Below are positions 42,627-53,366 of a stretch of 64,000 nt of DNA, in pieces (position 1 is the first letter of the stretch; each line of letters begins with the position of its first letter). This DNA comes from Vicia villosa (taxonomy: Eukaryota; Streptophyta; Magnoliopsida; Fabales; Fabaceae). The stretch covers positions 120,791,183 through 120,855,182 of the forward strand of contig NC_081181.1 of NCBI RefSeq assembly GCF_029867415.1. The letters run 5' to 3'. Both the position numbers and the translations under genes were made by a program. The notes below the pieces were generated by a model. The model saw nothing but the letters and a program-made list of their open reading frames with translations. It did not search any database and was not told where the DNA came from.

Positions 42627-43996
42627 TGTAAGTTTAAGAGTGCGCCTAAGAGGGGGGGGGTGAATTAGGTTTTCAAAGATTTATCCGGTTTTTAGAATAC
42701 TTGTACTTATTTTTGGTTAAGTGTTTGAAGGTTTTTGAATGGATCTTTTCTTTTCTTGATAATAGTGATGAAAGCGATAAATTGCGGAAAAGTAAAGAAC
42801 ACAACGATATATACTGGTTCCCCTCACAATCCGAGAGTACTCCAGTCCCCTTTCAAACACGAAAGAGATTTTACTATTGTTAGATCTTTGTACAAGCCTA
42901 TACCAAGACTCCTCCTACAATCTTCTAACAAAACCACCAAGAACAATCCTCTTGGATTTTTCACTAACTTGTTTCCAACAATCCTGGACAACAAGATCTC
43001 AACCACCAAGAACAATCTTCTTGGATTTACTATCTTGATTATGAGAACAATCCTCTCATTAATCAATAACCCTTGCTTCCAACAATCCTGGATAGCAAGT
43101 CAATAATAATGAATATATTTGAGTAGAAATGTTAATGAACATATATCAATATATAAGATTGATCTTCTCTTTCAAGCAAGACAATTTACAATGATATAAT
43201 AGTGCTCAAGTGTTTATGTATGAATGAGAAACTTTTCTAACAATGTGTAGAAAAAGTTTCAATGAAAGTTCAAGTATGAAACACTTGTATGAAAATATAT
43301 GATGAAAATATATGATCAAAAATGTGGTAAATTGTAATGAAAGAGGTGAGATTTAAATATGAAGTTTATGGTATTTATATAGGTATTTACACCCTTTAGA
43401 AAGAGTATAAAATGATCAACCAATGCAATGTTTAAGGTTTGAGAATATAATTTCGTTTGGGTGAAAACATGCAATGGAAAAACACACTAGTTCAGTAGGA
43501 ACCGGTTCCTGCATAGCACAACCCGGTTCCTGCTGAACGTTACAGCAGAAAAATTCAAATTTTGAACTGAGGAACCGGTTCCCACCTAGGGACAACCCGG
43601 TTCCCCATAGTAAACCACAGAATGCTGAAAACTGAGAATGCTGGGAACCGGTTCCCATCTGGGACAACCCGGTTCCTGGAACCTTTACTTAGGATTTTGA
43701 CTTTGAAAAAGGTTTCAACAAGAGTTTACTTTGGAGTGAAACTTATGCCATGCATATATAAGTTTGAGTATGTATGAATGAAAGTTTATATGATTTTTGA
43801 GCACTAAGAAATATCAATGTAAAAGGAATTTAGCTTGTACCATTATGACATGAAGATCAATCAATCAAAGGTAATCTCCATGAAAGTTGCAATCTTGAAC
43901 CATAGCTAATTTGATCTTTTTGTTCATCCTTTATTGATGCATGCTCATGATAGTTGTCTTCATCAAAACATAGTATTGTAGAAGCTTGCCTTCACA
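42627..43996 (-). repeat. Copia array LTR, second (shared) copy
   Basis: 1370 bp, about 98-99% like 38494-39861 by eye. It serves as 5' LTR for unit 1 and 3' LTR for unit 2. The G-run near 42650 is one base or so longer. Confidence 0.9.
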
Positions 43997-44593
43997 TTCT
44001 CCCCCTTTTTGATGATGACAACCTTTGAAATATGAAGTGTAATGTTCTTATGTGAATGCTCCCCCTAAATTTGATAACTCCCCCTTGATCAAAGCTCTCC
44101 CTTGATTTATAGAGAATATTATTTCTTTGTGGCTGCAAATGTTAGAGACAAGCAAGCATACACATATACACAAGCATAAGTTTGAGTATGTATGAATGAA
44201 AGTTTATATGATTTTTGAGCACTAAGAAATATCAATGTAAAAGGAATTTAGCTTGTACCATTATATCATGAATATCAATCAATCAAAGCTAATCTCCATG
44301 AAAGTTGCAATCTTGAACCATAGCTAATTTGATCTTTTTGCTCATCCTTTATTGAAGCATGCTCATGATAGTTGTCTTCATCAAAACATAGTATTGTAGA
44401 AGCTTGCCTTCACATTCTCCCCCTTTTTGATGATGACAACCTTTGAAATATGAAGTGTAATGTTCTTATGTGAATGCTCCCCCTAAATTTGATAACTCCC
44501 CCTTGATCAAAGCTCTCCCTTGATTTATAGAGAATATTATTTCTTTGTGGCTGCAAATGTTAGAGACAAGCAAGCATACACATATACACAGAT

Positions 44594-45007
44594 ATCTTCT
44601 CCCCCTTTGTCATTATCAAAAAGGATGGGAAAAAGATAATTTATTATAAAATATGAACACAATTAATTCTTTACCTATGAGTTTTACCTCATGAGTGACT
44701 TCATCAAACATTCATCTTTGATGAATATTATTTTGAAGCTTTTGTCACAAAGTTGGCTTTTGCTTAGAAGATTTTGCTTTAGTCTTTCAACATAAAGTAA
44801 GTCTTCAATTGATATGAAATTTAGTACTCCAACTTTGTCGATGCCAAGAATTCTTCCTTTAAGGTATTCTCCATATGTGAAATCACCCTTGGACTTTATA
44901 ACTAGATTTGAAAGTTAGTTTAAGTCTTCCATCAAATGCTTAGAACCACCACTTGTCAAAAAACACCATAGATTTTAAGTGGCCCTTAAGCAAACCTACA
45001 AAACAAA
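44594..45007 (-). other. Copia array unit 2, 3' untranslated region
   Basis: Near-identical to 40459-40872. No coding sequence. Confidence 0.6.
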
Positions 45008-46714
45008 TTAAGTTTGATTTGGTACCCAATGTGCTTTGGGTCCATCATAGTTAGTTCCTTTCTTAACCCACACATAATGCCCACTTGGTACACTAAAGTT
45101 TCTCACATAGCAAGCATTAGGTGTATGACCAATAATACCACAATAAAAACAAGTAGGTTCAAAGTTTCTTCTATATCTAGGAACATAAGATTTATTTTTA
45201 GGAAATCTTTTCTTAGGATGATGATGAACCTTTTGTGCTTTATCCAATTTGTTGAAGTGTTCACTTGCCTTCACAAAGATAGTTTTACTAGTACTTGGTT
45301 TAGACTTTGCATATCCAAGACCACTTTTATCATTAGGGAATCTTTGTTGCCTAAGGACACCTTCCAACCCAATTTGTCCTTTTTCATACCTTTCAAGGAC
45401 TCTCTTTAATTGAACAATTTGAAAAGAAAATGAATCACAATTCTTGCATGCAACACTATCTTCTTGAACACTAATCATTTTTTCTTTGTCATCTTTTTGT
45501 TCTTCTTCTATTATCTTAACCTTCTCTTCTAAAGATGATATTATTTTCTTTTGAGATGAGATAGTTTTATAGAGAATTTTGCACTCATTTAACAATTCAT
45601 TTATTGCACCTTGTGCATCAATATCATAAAGAGAAAATTCATTACTAACCTCATTGTCTTCATCATCGGAATGGTGTGTTGCTACCAATGCAAGATTCAC
45701 ATGTTCTTCATCTGAAGATGAACTTATTTCATTGTTATCCCATGCTACATATGCTTTCTTTGATTTTTTATCCTTATTTTTCTTGAAGTATTTGTTCTTC
45801 TTTTCAAGTTTAGGGCATTCACTTTTGACATGTCCTCTTTCTCCACATTCAAAGCATTTAATCTTCCTTGTTGGTGCTTCCTCTTTAATGATCTCCTTTT
45901 TCCTTTCTTTTCTTAGAAACTTTTCAATTTTTTTGATAAACTCATCATCTTCTTCACTAGTGGATTCATCCTCTTCATTTCTATCATGATGCTTGGCTCT
46001 TGTCTTTAAGGCAATATCTTTTGAATCTTTTATTTGAATTTCATGCGTTTCAAGTCTTCCGAGTTCTGTTTCATATTCTTGAAGTTTACCGAACAAGGTT
46101 GCAGAAGTCATCTTTGATAGATTCTTTTTCTCGAATATCGCCATTACTTTCGGTTGCCATTCTCTTGTTAAAGATCTAAGCACCTTTAGATTTAGTTCTT
46201 CGGTATTTAGGGTCTTACCAAGTGCCTTCAAGTGATTTGTCAAATGAACAAATCGTTTTTGCAATTTGAGAATAGTTTCTCTCGGCTTCATTCTAAACAG
46301 TTCGTATTATTGACTTAAGGTATTCAATCTTGATCTTTTAACTTCGGTGGTACCTTCATGAGTTTCTACAAGAGTATCCCATATTTCCTTTGCTGTTGTA
46401 CATGCCGATACTCGGAAAAATTCATCCATACTAAGAGCACCTTGAAGAAGATTGATATCCTTTTTGTCAGCAAGAACCTTCTTTCTATCATCATCATTCC
46501 ATAAAACTTTAAGCTTTGTTGATTCAACACCATCGACAACAGTTGTAGGAACAAAGGAACCATTTTGGACTGCTTCCCATACTTCTTCTCCTTGTGCTTC
46601 TAAGTGAGCCTTCATTCGGATTTTCCAAAAGTCAAAGTATTCACCACAAAATAATGGAGGCTTGTTGTTACTACCACCATCTCTAAAAACTGGATTTTGA
46701 TTTGTGGAAGCCAT
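45008..46714 (-). pseudogene. Copia-type gag, unit 2 (nonsense at codon 136)
   Basis: The same 568-residue gag as unit 1, with its own TAA (codon 136, 46309-46307) where unit 1 has GAA. From 46291 the frame is open for 427 codons to the natural stop, including both zinc fingers. In unit 2 the first knuckle region reads ECGERGHVKSEC, in unit 1 ECGGKGHVKSEC. The two copies thus carry different single-base G-to-T nonsense changes and few other differences. Confidence 0.85.
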
Positions 46715-46752
46715 TATGGATCTTTAGGAACAGGTTACCTATAACCTGCTCT

Positions 46753-47332
46753 GATGCTTGATTTTGTGAACTTGCCTTGGTTGAATATGCGTGAATCGGA
46801 GTATAACTGTACTACTAGGATAGTAAATCCTGTTTACCCACTATGTGGATGCCCATTGGTAGCCCGTGTGGCATTTGTGATATGTATTATATACCATGGA
46901 TGATTTGGCTTTTATGCCTGTTGTATATACGTGTCTATATCCGTATATTTTGCGTTACCTGAGCTACTATTGCGGTGGAAGCAAGTGAGGGTCTTTAATG
47001 GCGTTTCCCACTTGGTAACTCACCTGCGTGATTAGTATGGTAAGTGGGTGATGCCACGTAGGCAATCACTGAATTACTTACCTCTTGTAACGTCAATTAG
47101 ACAATGTTACTAGGCTTTCGCCCGGTGGGCTTGTACCTCGAAAAGGACATATTGCACCTGTTTACTCACCTGCGTACAGAGGATGAATACCATTGCAGTG
47201 GAAGCAAGACCGGGGTCTTTAATGGCGTTTCCCACTTGGTAACTCACTGGCGTGCTTGGTGATGAGGTTGTAAATGCCACGTAGGCAATGGTACAACTTA
47301 ACTCATCTCGGGTGGAATTCCATATAGGAATG
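46753..47332 (+). repeat. Inverted fragment of an E1-family LTR
   Basis: Reverse complement of 33149-33729, with only scattered mismatches. The left junction shares GATGC with the copia primer site (46753-46757). The right end is the E7 insertion point, which falls within this LTR after GAATG (47328-47332). The LTR should resume beyond the far end of E7, outside the window. Confidence 0.9.
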
Positions 47333-50007
47333 TGTCATACCCCAAAATTTGCCTCCCACACTTCACTCACAATGAGTCAATGCTCAAGGGTTGCATTAAG
47401 GAGTTCTCTCACACAAGGTTCCTTTGAAACTAGGGTTTGGGTACCCTCCTAAGGTAATGGGATAAGTGAAGCCCCAATGAAGTCCCCCATGGTTCATTAT
47501 GCTCTAAGGTGCTTACATAACAAAGTTCAAGATTCAATTCCAAAGCTTTGCTCACTCAATGGTCCAGATGATCCACAGTCAACTGGTTTGACCTAAAGTT
47601 CTCAATTTTGGGTCAACATCAAGTTAATTAAAGTATATCCATCATTTGATCAAAGATTGATCATGATTCCATTAATAGAAACTCAGAAATGAACAAGTGC
47701 AAAAAGGTTCAAATTAGGGTTTCTTTAGCAGAAAGTCAACCCAAATTTGACTGGGCATAACTTTCACATGGAACATCAAAAATTCCCCACTCAAAGCCTA
47801 TTTTGAAGGAAATTGGATTCTCTACAACTTTGTCTCTCACAAGCCAAGGCCAGAAATGCTTCATTTGAGAGGTATGATGCAAAGGATTACAGGTCAATTT
47901 CAAGCATCCTTCAAAAGTAGTTTTTTGTCAAAGAAGATATGATCAAGATAAAAGCTCCAAATGAAGAATATGTTCCAAAGGGGCTTATAGAGGAAATCTT
48001 GAGGTTTCCAAAAAGTCTTAGAACTCCCTCATAGATAAAAAATTGACTGAGATATGCTTGATCAAAGTTGGGCAATTTTTCGAGGCAAAATGTGAAATAA
48101 GAAGGTTCAAATTGAAAATTTTTGCAAATGGGCCTATGGTATTATGATTAAATCTTGGTCCACAAGTCATTAGCATGCCCAAAACCATATGCCACGAAAT
48201 TTAACTCATTATTTGATTTAATATGATTTTTATTTCATTTTTAATGATTTAATTAAGTGGAAAATCAAATATTTTGTTAAAGAGGTGCATATGGATTGAT
48301 TCCAATCAATATTAATGACCAAATGCAATATAATTTTCGTGCTAGCAAGATTGGAAAAGAGTGAATAAAATTTTGGCCAAAAATAGCAAGATTATATTCA
48401 AAAAATAACATCAATTTTCTCAAATGGCAAGATTGGATTCAAGGGAGTTTTAAGCTATTTGTTTAACCTAATTTCGTCCCTCTATAAGTACTTAACACAA
48501 GGCAGGGATAAGGGTTGACAATTCTGATCAGGGGCAAGAGTGCAAGAACAAAAAAAGGCTTCAAGAACTCAGATTCGATTTCAAGGAATTTGAAGCTTTC
48601 AAAGAGATTCAGGCATTGCAAAAGCTTCATCGAGGGATTCTGAACGTGTCTGGATCCTTGCTCTGCTTCAACACCCCCAGAACTCTCTCCATTTAACTCA
48701 GGTAGGTTGTTCTGAAAACTCGTTCGATCTGAATGATTCATGCATTTACATTGAAATTTGACTGCATATTTAGGTTTGCCTTGCTGTTCTGATCATTGCT
48801 GAATTAATTGTTTGGAGTTTGTGTGTTTTAATCGTGCTTCGCCATTAGAGGCCGTTTGAGTTCTAGGGTTTCATAATTGGGGGTTTTCTCTTGGGGTTAA
48901 ATTGGGATGAATCAAGGGCATGTTTAGGTTTGTGTGAGGTAGACGAAGGTGTCTGGCAGGTCGCGAAATGTTTATAAGCACGTATGTTCTATTCGCTATT
49001 TTTCAGGTGCATAGGCTACGAAATAATTCGTAGCAAAATGGTAGCCATTGCTTCACAAATTTGCAGGTTCTGGGGAAGAAGAAAGGTGCGTGGCAACGCG
49101 CCATTGGTAGGTTTGAATTGTGCGCGCTTTCCATTTAGGATTGTTAAGTGCAAATATCATGAGATGAGCGCGTTGGTTAAACACAATAAGTGTGTAACAC
49201 AGTTGGTGAGGGGCGCGTGTGTGGGTTCCCAGGGTCCAGGGTTCGATCCCTGGCCCTTACATATTATTTTTCTGAATTATCCAACTCTGGATCCTGTGCG
49301 CGCATTGCCATAGATCCTATCGTGAGCCCTCATAATCCAACCGGCTCTCCACTCAACCTAATCTAACAGCCCAGAATGAATCCCCATAACATGTACCCTC
49401 AAACCAACCATATTGAATTATAATCCCTAATAACTAAAAATCATTTTAATTAATATATTATTTTTAATTAAATCTTTTAACATAACTAATTATATAATAA
49501 TTATTTTTATAAATAAATTAATATATGATATTTATATTAAATCATAAATTGTTGTTCGTTCCGATTAAATCGATTAATCGCTATGGTCAATAATAATTTT
49601 AATTAAAATGCTATTTAATTAAAATGCAATTATTTTCTATTTGGTTAAATGGTTGCAACTATTTTATTAGTTGTGATGATTAACTCTTCTCTTTTTCCAT
49701 TTTAATTCGTTGTTCTTTTTAATCGAATCAATCGATTACGAGGGGTAACGATACAAACTAATTCATAAAAATTGTTAAAAAAATATTCTTATTCATTATT
49801 AGTGATAATCGAATCAATCGATTAAAATTGGTAGTGTTTCCTATTCGCCCTTCTTATTCATTAGGAAAGGGTTGAGGGTGCCTAATACCTTCCCTCAACC
49901 TGATTATAATAACTTACCGCGAATCTTTAAAACTGCGTAGGGTTTCCTATTCGCCCTTCAGAATAGGTGGCGACTCTAAACCTTCATTTTTAGGGCAGGT
50001 TGCTACA
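47333..50007 (+). repeat. E7 5' LTR
   Basis: Starts TGTCATACCCCAAAA, ends TTGCTACA two bases before the primer site. The 3' part (about 49390-49850) is AT-rich, with repeated AATCGATTAATCG/AATCAATCGATTA blocks. A tRNA-like T-arm and D-arm module is at 49165-49253. The short frames inside are not credible genes. Confidence 0.85.
49165..49253 (+). promoter_or_regulatory. tRNA-like module in E7 LTR
   Basis: GAGCGCGTTGGTTAA (D-arm/A-box-like, 49166-49180) is followed about 57 bp later by CCAGGGTTCGATCCCTGG (49236-49253), a perfect T-arm-like stem-loop containing the B-box core GGTTCGATCC. It lies on the sense strand, as in the Ogre LTRs. Anticodon arm and acceptor stem are not convincing, so it is not called a tRNA gene. 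Confidence 0.5.
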
Positions 50008-50009
50008 GC

Positions 50010-50027
50010 TGGCGACTCTGCTGGGGA
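50010..50027 (+). promoter_or_regulatory. E7 primer binding site, tRNA-Arg type
   Basis: TGGCGACTCTGCTGGGGA, identical to the E2 site, two bases after the LTR. Confidence 0.85.
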
Positions 50028-50828
50028 ACACTATAGGTTAATTATTATGCTCCTAAGGCTTGAGAGGCTTTAGGTTTGTGGTTAATGGTTTAGGTTTATG
50101 GCGCATTTTAGGGTTTGGCAAGTTTGCCATTTTTAGGGTTTGGGGGAAGGTTTATCTTTATAATAAATATTTAATTATTTGTTTATTTATTTATTTATTT
50201 TGGTTTTCATTAAATGTTTTATTTGTCATGTTTGCCTTAAAATGTTTAATTATATATTATATGCACTGCTGGTTATTTTTATGATTATGTTAAAACCTAA
50301 GTGTGGGAGTTATCCTTGAGACCAGGGGGGACTTGAATCGCCTACGAGTCTCATTGATAACTCCACTCGGAGTGGGTTGAATATTCGGAAATGTCCAAAA
50401 CGAGGCTTGACTTTGTTGAGGGCAGGACTGGGTATTTGGTTGATCTCTCCGAGTACCTACCCCAAAAATTCGAACCTCATGGATAAAATGAGTTGTTCTA
50501 AAATCCGAAGAGACAAAAAGTCTCGGAGGCTACGAACGACCCCATGAGACCTTCTAGAACCCCCCATAAAAAGGTTGGCTCCCTAGAGCCGCTACGTCGA
50601 ACCTATGAACTTAGAATTCTTGAAATATCATAATCTGATTTGTGTTTTTTTTTGTTATTTATGCTTGGGTTTGTTTTTTTTTGTTTGCTTGTTATTATAT
50701 TTTTGTGTTTGCATGCATCATTCCTCATTTGCATCTTCATCATGTCTTATCCACACAAAAAATATACATATAAAAAAAATATATACATTTTGCAATAAAT
50801 ATATTTTATTGGTGAATATGTAGGAAGA
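50028..50828 (+). other. E7 5' leader
   Basis: Untranslated leader between primer site and ORF1. T-rich tracts with TTTATTTATT-type runs. The 72-74 codon frames are low-complexity and not supported. Confidence 0.55.
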
Positions 50829-52826
50829 ATGAGTACTAAGAAGACAATTGTCCACCTTACCGTTTCTACTCCAGATATCAAGAAATTGAGAATAATCAAA
50901 GAGAAATTACCATCAGGTGCTTTGGATAGGTTTGTGATCCGCTATGGGGATATCTTGGATTTGCTAAGAGTAAAAGTGCAAGAAGAAGCTATCACCGCCT
51001 TGGTTCAATTCTATGATCCGCCGCTTAGATGTTTCACTTTTCAGGACTTTCAGCTGGCTCCAACTTTGGAAGAGATGGATGCTATGTTAGGATTTTCAAA
51101 AATTAAAAAGGAATTCTACACAGGTGTAGGTAAAGAAGTTGACTTTCTGGATTTGGCAAAGGCTTTAGGAGTGTCCGCTACGGAATTGAAATCTAATTAT
51201 AAAACTGATGGAGATGTGCATGGGATCAAAAGATCTTACTTAGAAAATCAAGCTTTAATATATGCTCAAAAGAAACAATGGGACATTTGTGGACATCTAT
51301 TAGCTCTCTTGATCTTTGGTGTTGTTTTATTACCAAAGAATGTTGATTATATTGATCCTACCGCAATCCATGCTTTCACATCTTTTAGGATTTTTGACAA
51401 AGATCCAACTCCAACTATCCTCGCTAATATTTATTATGCTATCCATACGAAGTATGAAAAGAAGAAAGGAATGCTATTTTGTTGTGTCCATTTGCTATAC
51501 TCTTGGTTGACTTCTCATCTCTACAAAGCTAGTAGTTTTATTAAAGATTTAACTAGATATGATTGGTCTCAAAAATTGAGGGCTCTTAAAGCGGATTCTA
51601 TTCTATGGTATGCGAAGAAATTAAATTCTGACAAGGTTATTTACAAGTGTGGGGAGTTCAACAATGTGCCATTAATGGGAACTCTTGGTTGTATTAATTA
51701 TAACCCCGTTCTAGCATTGCGTCAATTGGGCCATTCTATGGATGGTGAGCCTTCCGAACAACAAGTAGAAAAATTAATTTTGCATGACAATGGGAAAGGT
51801 GAACCAAGAACATTGAAGAAAGTAATTCAAGCTTGGAAGCATGTTCAAAGAAAAGACTTTGGGCCAAAGAATGTTATTGCTAGAGAACCGTACATTAAAT
51901 GGGTTCAAGAAAGAGTTGGAAAGATTTTGCTCCCTTTTGTTGTAGATCCCGCATACAAGCCTGATTCTCCTAATCCTGTTCCTCTATCCATCGAAGAGAT
52001 AGAAGGGATCAGGGCTGCCCTAGAGGCGTCCCGAAAGGAAAAAGAAAAGTTAGAGCTTGATTTGCATCAAGTTACCAACGAAAGGAGCCAACTACGCTTC
52101 GACCTTAAAGAAAAGAACCAAGAACTTCAAGCAATGAAGGAAGAGAATGATAGACAAAGGAGTAAACGGAAACGTGCAACCGAAGGAGTTCAAAGTGCTA
52201 ATTTCAATCTAGAAGCACATAATGAGAGGTTGGAACAAGCGGATATAGAAATTGCAAGGTGGAGAAGGCGCTATGAGAAAGCTTCTCATGATAAAGCGGA
52301 ATCCGAGAAAAATCTAGAAACCGTAGTCTTTGAATTAACTGATAGAACTAAAGATCAAGAGGTGGAAATAAGGAATCTAAAGTTTGATCTTCAAGAAGCT
52401 CGCAATTTTGGACAACAAGAGCGCACAAGAAGATTAACTACGGAGGAAGCACTTTTACAGCGCACTGGTGAGTGCGATAGAGCACTTCAAGCTATGGCAT
52501 CACTTAGGCAAGTGTTCATAAGGCAAAGGGAGATATATGAGGCAGCCATGGACGAAAGAGATCATTGGAGAAGACTTTACACAATTGTTTCTACGGCGAA
52601 TGAACATGTAAGCATGGTTCCTAAGATGCTTGAAGACTATGAAAAATGCCGTGATAATTATGATAAGCTAGTCTTCTTGTGTAATGATTTAATACAAGAC
52701 ATTCCAAAGAGTTTGGCAAAGGCGGAATCATCTCCTATTATCCTTCCTAAAGAAGTCAAGGAGTTCATGGAGCTTTGTAGAGACATGGTGGACAAGTTCA
52801 AAGAAGACATCCAAAGGCGTTCTTAG
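50829..52826 (+). CDS. E7 ORF1, extra protein upstream of gag
   Basis: A 665-codon open frame with the same position and conserved blocks as E2 ORF1: ALVQFYDPPLRCFTFQDFQLAP..EE, LLALLIFGVVLLPK, LFCCVHLLYSWLTSHL, CGEFNNVPLMGTLGCINYNPVLALRQLG, all within residues about 55-310. The C-terminal half (about 390-560) is a long Glu/Lys/Arg-rich coiled coil with an RSKRKRA basic patch (possible nuclear signal). A less regular helical tail follows to residue 665. It is about 150 residues longer than E2 ORF1, mostly in the coiled coil. It is the only E7 frame that still looks intact. Its function in Ogre-type elements is unknown. Confidence 0.9.
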   Translation: MSTKKTIVHLTVSTPDIKKLRIIKEKLPSGALDRFVIRYGDILDLLRVKVQEEAITALVQFYDPPLRCFTFQDFQLAPTLEEMDAMLGFSKIKKEFYTGVGKEVDFLDLAKALGVSATELKSNYKTDGDVHGIKRSYLENQALIYAQKKQWDICGHLLALLIFGVVLLPKNVDYIDPTAIHAFTSFRIFDKDPTPTILANIYYAIHTKYEKKKGMLFCCVHLLYSWLTSHLYKASSFIKDLTRYDWSQKLRALKADSILWYAKKLNSDKVIYKCGEFNNVPLMGTLGCINYNPVLALRQLGHSMDGEPSEQQVEKLILHDNGKGEPRTLKKVIQAWKHVQRKDFGPKNVIAREPYIKWVQERVGKILLPFVVDPAYKPDSPNPVPLSIEEIEGIRAALEASRKEKEKLELDLHQVTNERSQLRFDLKEKNQELQAMKEENDRQRSKRKRATEGVQSANFNLEAHNERLEQADIEIARWRRRYEKASHDKAESEKNLETVVFELTDRTKDQEVEIRNLKFDLQEARNFGQQERTRRLTTEEALLQRTGECDRALQAMASLRQVFIRQREIYEAAMDERDHWRRLYTIVSTANEHVSMVPKMLEDYEKCRDNYDKLVFLCNDLIQDIPKSLAKAESSPIILPKEVKEFMELCRDMVDKFKEDIQRRS

Positions 52827-53366
<540 letters not shown>

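Larger units (their letters stand above)
38494..46757 (-). mobile_element. Tandem array of a gag-only Ty1/copia element (LTR-gag-LTR-gag)
   Basis: Two consecutive 4133-bp units on the minus strand: LTR 38494-39861, internal with gag, LTR 42627-43996, internal with gag, then a primer site cut at 46757. A third LTR would start at about 46760 but is absent. The only protein is gag, so this is a non-autonomous, terminal-repeat-plus-gag type element. An array sharing the middle LTR is the expected product of unequal recombination between LTRs. Both gag copies carry a different nonsense codon. The left flank is 38489-38493 (ATAAA); no matching right duplication can be seen because the right end is lost. 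Confidence 0.85.

Noticed and set aside
49165..49253. A functional tRNA gene
   Set aside because: T-arm and a D-arm-like segment are present, but acceptor and anticodon stems do not pair convincingly. Kept only as a tRNA-like module.
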